Below, one piece after another: positions 58,410-64,000 of a stretch of DNA of 64,000 bases. The translations under genes were made by a program, and so were the position numbers. Source of the stretch: Eucommia ulmoides (Eukaryota > Streptophyta > Magnoliopsida > Garryales > Eucommiaceae); the NCBI GenBank assembly GCA_016647705.1, contig CM028325.1, positions 25,778,474 to 25,842,473 on the forward strand, given 5' to 3'. The notes beneath the pieces were generated by a model. That model was not told where the DNA came from. It saw nothing but the letters and a program-made list of their open reading frames with translations, and ran no database searches. Positions within the stretch are counted from its first letter, which is position 1. Each line of letters opens with the position of its first letter.

Positions 58410-60700
58410 GTGCCATTAACCCATTAAGTTATAATTTATTAAAGTAAGCTAATTTACTAATTAACAAAGCATATGGAGTTCAAAAAATATATTGCAAATA
58501 TTTGTAAATTATGTTCAAGATAAACTCTATAGTCAATTGGTTAAATTTAACTAATTTACTAGTTAAAAAAGCGTTGAAGAGTTAAAATTATATTGTAAAT
58601 GCATGTAAATAATGTTGAAAATAAGTTCTATAGTCAATTGGGTTTATTAGTTTAATAATTTTTATTTATTTTGTAAAATAACAATATCAAATATTTACGA
58701 ATAAAAAGGATATTTATGATATTTTATATATTATTGTGCATATTTTATATTCTTGTATAAAAAAAGACATTTAGTTGAAATGTCTTAACTTTAATTGTGA
58801 TTAAAAAGAGAGATAAAAAAAATAAAAATGGTAATTAATATACTAAATGCTCCTACTCGATAAAATTATTAAATTGCTACTTAATATTTTGGTTAGCTTG
58901 TGGGATAATTTTTTGGAACAGATAATCTCAAATCCACTAGCATGAGACACTAAAACAATCATGGGAGGACTTGTTAGAAGTAATAAGGGTCTAAATGTGA
59001 TCATATCCTCTTATGCCTACCCCCTCGTAGTCCATTAGTGGGTAGGATGGTCAACTTAGTTGATATCCCATTATGAAGAGCGGCACTTAATATCAAAACA
59101 AAATATCTGAGTTCTTTTGGTACTAATAAACTTTTGACTTGAACTACTAAATAGCCATGTATATGTGCTATAATCATAAATCTTTAAAGTAAAAATTTGG
59201 TAAAATTGATTATATGTGTGGATATTTAAGTATGTAATTGAAATTCTGTCACTTAAAAGGGATATGTCCTATATATTGGATGTAATATAGTTTAATACGG
59301 ACTCTATTAAGGCTATTGTGATGATGAGGATGAGATCATGATTGAACAAGAAATTTTGAAATTCATGCCCTATTGGTTCTTTCGGAAATACATAGAGAGA
59401 GACTGATTAGAGCATTGGATGGTTCTCTGATTAAATTATTGTCAACTGGATACAATCATGACATGTTGGTCAAATTATGGTATTCACTATCCAAATATTT
59501 TGGCTTTTCACATGTAATTGAGTAGGGAGAGGAAAAAAAATTGATTGATAAATAAATAAAAATTCTTTAGAAGGAAAAGAGAAAAAGAAGAAAAAAAAAT
59601 AAAAAAATAAAAAAATTAGTGTAACAATAATCAAAAAAGACAAAATGCATAAAATGAAGTCATCGTCAACAGCAGGACTGTGTCAAACTCATAATATTTT
59701 TATTTTTTTAAACCAAGAGGATTGGCACAAACCAACTTTGTGAACACGTAGATTCAATTACGTTGATCATCTTCAAAGTTAATGTTAGTGCACCACCCAA
59801 TGTTGCTTGCTTAGTTCACCCAATAACTTAAAATCAACAAAAAGAAATATAATATTACAAGATCATGCACGTTATAAATTTAGAGCAATATGGTCCGTAC
59901 ATTATTTTGGGAATAGAACTGTGGATATCTATTAGAAGACTTAACTAAAGATATATTTTGTTAAATTATATATTTTTTAAAGCTCCTACTTTTTTGTTTA
60001 TGACCTTAAAGTTGTGTTCGGATAAGAGATTTGACAAATTTAAAAAATTTGTAAATGATAAAGATTCAAAATCTAAGATTTTATCATTTACAAATTTCTT
60101 GTTTTGATAACTATTTTAGTTGAAAATTTTGATTGTATAGTTTTATAATTTTCTAATTTGAATAGGTAAATTTTTGTAAGTAGAATTTAGAAGTCCATGG
60201 AAATTCATACTTCCAACTAGTGAAATCCACAAAATGGATAATAAATTCAAAATTTCTAAGCACTTAAATTCACAAAATGCACAAAATAACAAAAAACCCA
60301 GATCCACCTGACAAATAATCCTAGATCTATCTAGAGATTGGAATAACACCCTACGTCTATCCTAGATCTATATAGATCTACATCGGAATTACGTTGGAAT
60401 TTTCGTTCTCCTTCCTATTTCTTTTCTTTCTTCCTCCTTCATTTTTATCCTCCTCGTTTTCTCTTCTTCTTCTCCTCCCTTCTATCTCTCCCTCCTAGAT
60501 CCGTCGCGACGACATATCACAACCCAGATCTATATTTGTGACGGATCTACAAAGAGAGAGAGAGAGAGAGAGAAGAAGGAAGAGGAAGAAGAAAGTGGAA
60601 GAAGAAAGAGAAGATGATTCCGATGGGGGTGGTAGCAGTGGATGGGGTAGGGGCGGGGGTGGTAGGAGGGTGGGGTGGGGGGAGGTAAATGTAATTGTTT
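58410..60700. other. AT-rich spacer, no gene seen
   Basis: AT-rich to about 60350. At 60400-60590 a pyrimidine-rich TCTTCTCCTCC stretch turns into a (GA)n run at 60553-60573, then GTGGGG-rich sequence to 60690. That part looks like captured host DNA inside the element whose end is at about 60890. No gene recognised. Confidence 0.45.
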
Positions 60701-60719
60701 AAAAAGTTAGGGATAAAAA

Positions 60720-60895
60720 TATAATTTTAAAAATAAAGGATGTTAGTGAATTTATATAAAAATAAAAGAATAAAAAAATTATTTTTTTAAATAAGAGAAT
60801 GAAATTAATTCTTGTTTTTTGAAAACAAAAATTTGATCAAAGGAGGTGACTGATATTTTTAAAATGACAGGAGAAGTAAATGGTATAACCTTAGA
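60720..60895. mobile_element. End fragment of a Mutator-like element related to the Pack-MULE
   Basis: The sequence reads TTAGTGAATTTATATAAAAA, GATCAAAGGAGGTGACTGAT and AGAAGTAAATGGTATAACCT, closely paralleling the right end of the 38.47-40.6-kb element. The other terminus was not found. Confidence 0.55.
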
Positions 60896-60919
60896 TTATT
60901 TAAGGTAATTTATTAATTA

Positions 60920-60947
60920 CTAGTATATAACTGGTGCCTATAGACAC
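60920..60947 (-). mobile_element. Helitron 3' end (minus strand)
   Basis: CTAG at 60920-60923, then GTGCC-TATA-GACAC (60934-60947), a 5-bp stem. Read on the minus strand this is hairpin, short AT spacer, CTAG, T, like the two large Helitrons. No coding region belongs to it here. Confidence 0.6.
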
Positions 60948-60976
60948 TAATTTTAATTCACATTAATCATGAATGT

Positions 60977-60978
<2 letters not shown>

Positions 60979-61031
<53 letters not shown>

Positions 61032-61150
61032 ATTTTATGGTAAGGTGTATCCAGACCAACTTACGCATACCTCGACTAATTACCTTATCGGGCGATTTTA
61101 AGAGCGTATTCTCCCATATCGGCTTGCTGCATTCACATTAATCTTTAATG
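60979..61150 (-). mobile_element. SINE-like retroposon tail with 50-bp poly(A)
   Basis: On the minus strand a 3' segment containing TTAGTCGAGGTATGCGTAAG and TTGGTCTGGATACACC runs into a 50-base poly(A) (poly-T at 60979-61028). The GTCGAGGTGCGCGCAAGCTG-type tail is characteristic of the plant AU family of SINEs, recalled from memory. The 5' tRNA-like half was not identified. Confidence 0.5.
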
Positions 61151-62590
61151 ATTTAAAATTTCTCCAACCATTCAATGGTCAAATAGAGCAAATATAAAAT
61201 ATGTACTTGCGTAGTTCGTTGGAAGCTTCATGATTTAAATCAACCGTTGTTTATATGTTGAGATAGTTTGTTGGAAGTTTTATGATTTCGATCCTTGGAT
61301 CTAATCTAATGGCTGACAATGTCCGCTAAAATCCTTTAATCTTAGCACTTAAATATCTAATCCAAAGATCCAAATTGTAAAATATATTGTGATTTATAAA
61401 ATAGATGTTTTAAAATAATAATTTTAAATTAGATAATTTTTTTTTTTAATTAAAATGATATTAAATTAGGCACAAGCACTTACTAGTTTTATAATAAAAT
61501 AACTCAGGATATATTGCTAAAAAATCATTTTTAAATATTTTAAATATTAAAGGAAATAATTAATGTGCAATTCCACCTTTCAACCCAATATTTTTCCCCA
61601 AATTTGTTACAATTCATGTCTAACTTTTAATTTTATGAGCTTTGTTTATTCATTATTTTGATGCGGTACTCCCTCATTCTGGGTGTGACCTTTTTCTTTC
61701 TTGCATGTTTGTATAAATATTATTAAAAAACAATTAATAAAATTATGAATGATACCAAAAGAAATTGCAAAAATATCTTTAGGTTCATTTTTCTTTTTAC
61801 ATCAAACACGGACTATACGCTAGTCTATATAGTAAAACATGTCGTCGTATATTTTTTTGACATATATTTGTCTGTTCTATTTTTTTTTTTCAAAAAAATT
61901 AAGAAATGACCTAGTGACTCTTTTTGTTTGTTCCATTCTTCAAATTTTTTTCTTTTCTCCAAAGCCCTAATTATAGTGTAATAAACAAGTATCGAAGATC
62001 TCTATTTCTTTCATATTTATTTGTCAAGTATCACTGTTTTGTTTTTGTTTTTCAATTCAAAGTAATCCAAATTCTATGACCCTATATATTTTGTTTTAAT
62101 TTTTAATTTTTTTTTTATATTTAATGATATATATAATAAAATAAGAAACAATATACTTTCAACATATATTTTTCAAAGAAATTATTAACCACTACATTTA
62201 AAAATAAGAAACAACTCACTACAATTTTTTGGAGACATTTTTGAAACATATTTGAAGGGATATTTTCAAAATAGGTGGACCACATCCTTATCCTTCTCTT
62301 CATCTTCAATCAATAAGTATCCCGATCCTCTATCTCTTTCTTATTTATTTTAAAGCTCCTCTTTTTGACTATTATAATTCAAAACATCCCAAATTCTTGT
62401 TGGGTAGGTCTAGCCTATGTGGGGAGGAACTTAATCCAAAGCCCAATTGGACTTAATAAAATAAAACAAATAAAAAGAAAAAAAAAGAAAAAAAAACCTA
62501 TTGAAAAAAAAAAAAAAACTAAAGCCCATTAGGGCTTATCTACCGAAAGCCTACGAAAGTTTTGTTAGTACAAAGATGGGCATCGACTTC
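61151..62590. other. AT-rich spacer with two further Helitron-like ends
   Basis: GGCACAAGCACTTACTAGT (CTAG 61483-61486) and ACGGACTATACGCTAGT (CTAG 61820-61823) resemble plus-strand Helitron 3' ends; the second shares TATACGCTAGT with Helitron 2 but has no hairpin left. A-rich runs at 62475-62520. No gene was seen. Confidence 0.4.
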
Positions 62591-63375
62591 CGTTGCATAT
62601 GGTACGCTAGAATAGAATGGAATGATAATAGGATTAGAATAAATAAGGTAATGGAATTGAACGATCATTACCATTATCATGTTTAGTGACAAAAGGGATT
62701 AGATGTGATATTAGAATAACCATTTTCATTCTAATATTTGATTAGTATTGAGAATAAATCATGAATAGAATGCATTTGTACAATAAAAGTCTTCAGTTGA
62801 AAACTTATAATTTTTTATATATAATTTTTTTTAAATAAAGAATATTCGAACATAAATCAAATGAAGTTCCAAATAAGAAGTATACACACACACACACACA
62901 CAGAGAAGAAGAAGAAGAAGAAAATGATGAGAGAGACAGGGAGGAAAAAGAAGGGAAGGAAGTGAAGAAGAAAATGATGAGAGAGACAGGGAGGAAAGAG
63001 AAGGGAAGGAAGTGTAAAAACAAAAAGATAAAATAATATTAAAGGATATATTTGTTAGAAATTCAAAGGGTAAAATAGTAATTTAATTACATTTTCAAAG
63101 GGTAAAATAATAATTTAATTAAATTTCATTCCCATTTCCATATTTGGTTAGTATTTAGTCACGTTTGTTGGTCTATGAAAGATTAAAACCTAATCCCATA
63201 TAATTGGGTTAACTAATATTAAATTTATCTTAGGACTGGTTAATCTCGTATTTTATAGGTTTAGAAAATCTTTGGTAATTGGAGTGAAATTTAATTCCAT
63301 GTACCAAACATATGAATGGAATAATCATTCCCATAATCAGTCCAATCCCTTGCCCAATCCCATGTACCAAACATG
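62590..63375. mobile_element. Possible MITE with GGTAC-type ends
   Basis: Left GCATATGGTACGCTAGAATA and right CCCATGTACCAAACATGCCG are roughly inverted, and ATGGAATGAT / AATCATTCC motifs mirror each other. A clear target duplication is not seen. Inside, a unit of about 50 bp (AAGAAAATGATGAGAGAGAC, then AGGGAGGAAA) is tandemly duplicated at 62915-63013, after (AC)n at 62884-62901. Confidence 0.4.
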
Positions 63376-64000
63376 CCGTTAAAGAATTAAGAAAGCAATT
63401 CACACGACAATGAGTTTAGATAGAGAAAAGAAAGAGAGAGATAACTACTTTGGCTTGATGATCGGACGATGATTTGGATTCCTATTGGGCTGAAATTTCA
63501 AGAGTTTGTTCTCGATATCAGGTACTTCGATTCCATCGGTCTTGATCTTTAGTAAGCCTATTCTAATTAGTGATTTGGTATTTATTGTTTCTTGTTGTAT
63601 CCAGCATTTTCAGTGGTGTTTGTGTGGTGATCTGAGACTTTTTCTTTTGCATGTGTGAACAATTATAATCCCATTATTTTATGATAATGAAAGTTAATAT
63701 CGGACTTCGATCTCGTGATTTTTTCCTGCCTTAGGATTTTTCACGTAAAAATCGTGTCTCGTACTTTATTTATTACTTGTGTTATCTTAGTTAATATTTC
63801 TGGGTATTGTAAGTAGTATTTCTGTTGGCCGAGTGAGCTACCTAAGAGGAAGGTGAATTGGGTAGTATTACAGAATATAACACTTCAAAAATCAAATAAT
63901 TAATTTTATCCTAAAATTAATTATTATCTTTATAATAGCGGATATGTGTTATCAACTAGGTGCACACCAAAAAACAATATAAGTAAAATAAATAAAGTAG
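63376..64000. other. Unassigned sequence to the window end
   Basis: A GA-rich patch at 63423-63445 and less AT-rich sequence after it could be the 5' region of something beyond the window, but no coding frame or splice pattern can be supported. Confidence 0.4.

Noticed and set aside
1-64000. CRISPR-like arrays, tRNA or rRNA genes, bacterial-type operons
   Set aside because: None were seen. The short tandem repeats lack regular unique spacers, and the content is that of a plant nuclear genome.

Overview
The window is nuclear DNA of a flowering plant, almost certainly a eudicot. It is very AT-rich, has GT-AG introns, carries several classes of plant transposable element nested in each other, and has one intact plant-type metabolic gene. 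No prokaryotic features (operons, ribosome binding sites, CRISPR) and no tRNA or rRNA genes were seen. The species cannot be named from the sequence alone.

The only gene that looks alive is an acyl-activating enzyme (acyl-CoA synthetase family) on the minus strand. Its first exon is at 28439-28642 and its second at 11763-13217. The two join in frame to 552 residues with all core adenylation motifs. The 15.2-kb intron between them is filled with transposons: an LTR retrotransposon of SIRE/Maximus type that has lost pol (13978-20902), a hAT-like element (23126-23940) and a Tourist/Harbinger-like element (25979-26617).

Layout. 0-1.4 kb: fragments of a glycosyltransferase and of a phosphopantetheine adenylyltransferase beside a TTTCTG-rich tract. 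2.2-3.35 kb: a miniature LTR element with a 5-bp target duplication and a minisatellite inside. 4.08-11.4 kb: a decayed Helitron on the minus strand. 11.42-11.79 kb: a palindrome made of a 228-bp foldback element flanked by inverted copies of the acyl-activating enzyme gene 3' end. 11.76-28.64 kb: the gene and its giant intron. 29.8-36.1 kb: a decayed Copia retrotransposon with a Mutator-like element nested in it. 38.47-40.6 kb: a Pack-MULE carrying a receptor-kinase pseudogene. 40.7-45.8 kb: microsatellites, minisatellites and a 4.4-kb degenerate TTTCTG array. 45.86-53.36 kb: a gag-like fragment and a second, better preserved Helitron on the plus strand. 54.25-56.54 kb: another Mutator-like element with a perfect 9-bp target duplication. 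56.6-64 kb: a probable solo LTR, a SINE-like tail, Helitron 3' ends and AT-rich spacer.

The two Helitrons are the same family in opposite orientation about 35 kb apart, so they form a large inverted repeat around the acyl-activating enzyme gene. Three elements share one Mutator-like terminal family. I found no convincing new multi-gene system. The most interesting signals are structural: the foldback-centred inverted duplication at the gene's 3' end, host-gene fragments carried or stranded among transposons, and the large TTTCTG array.
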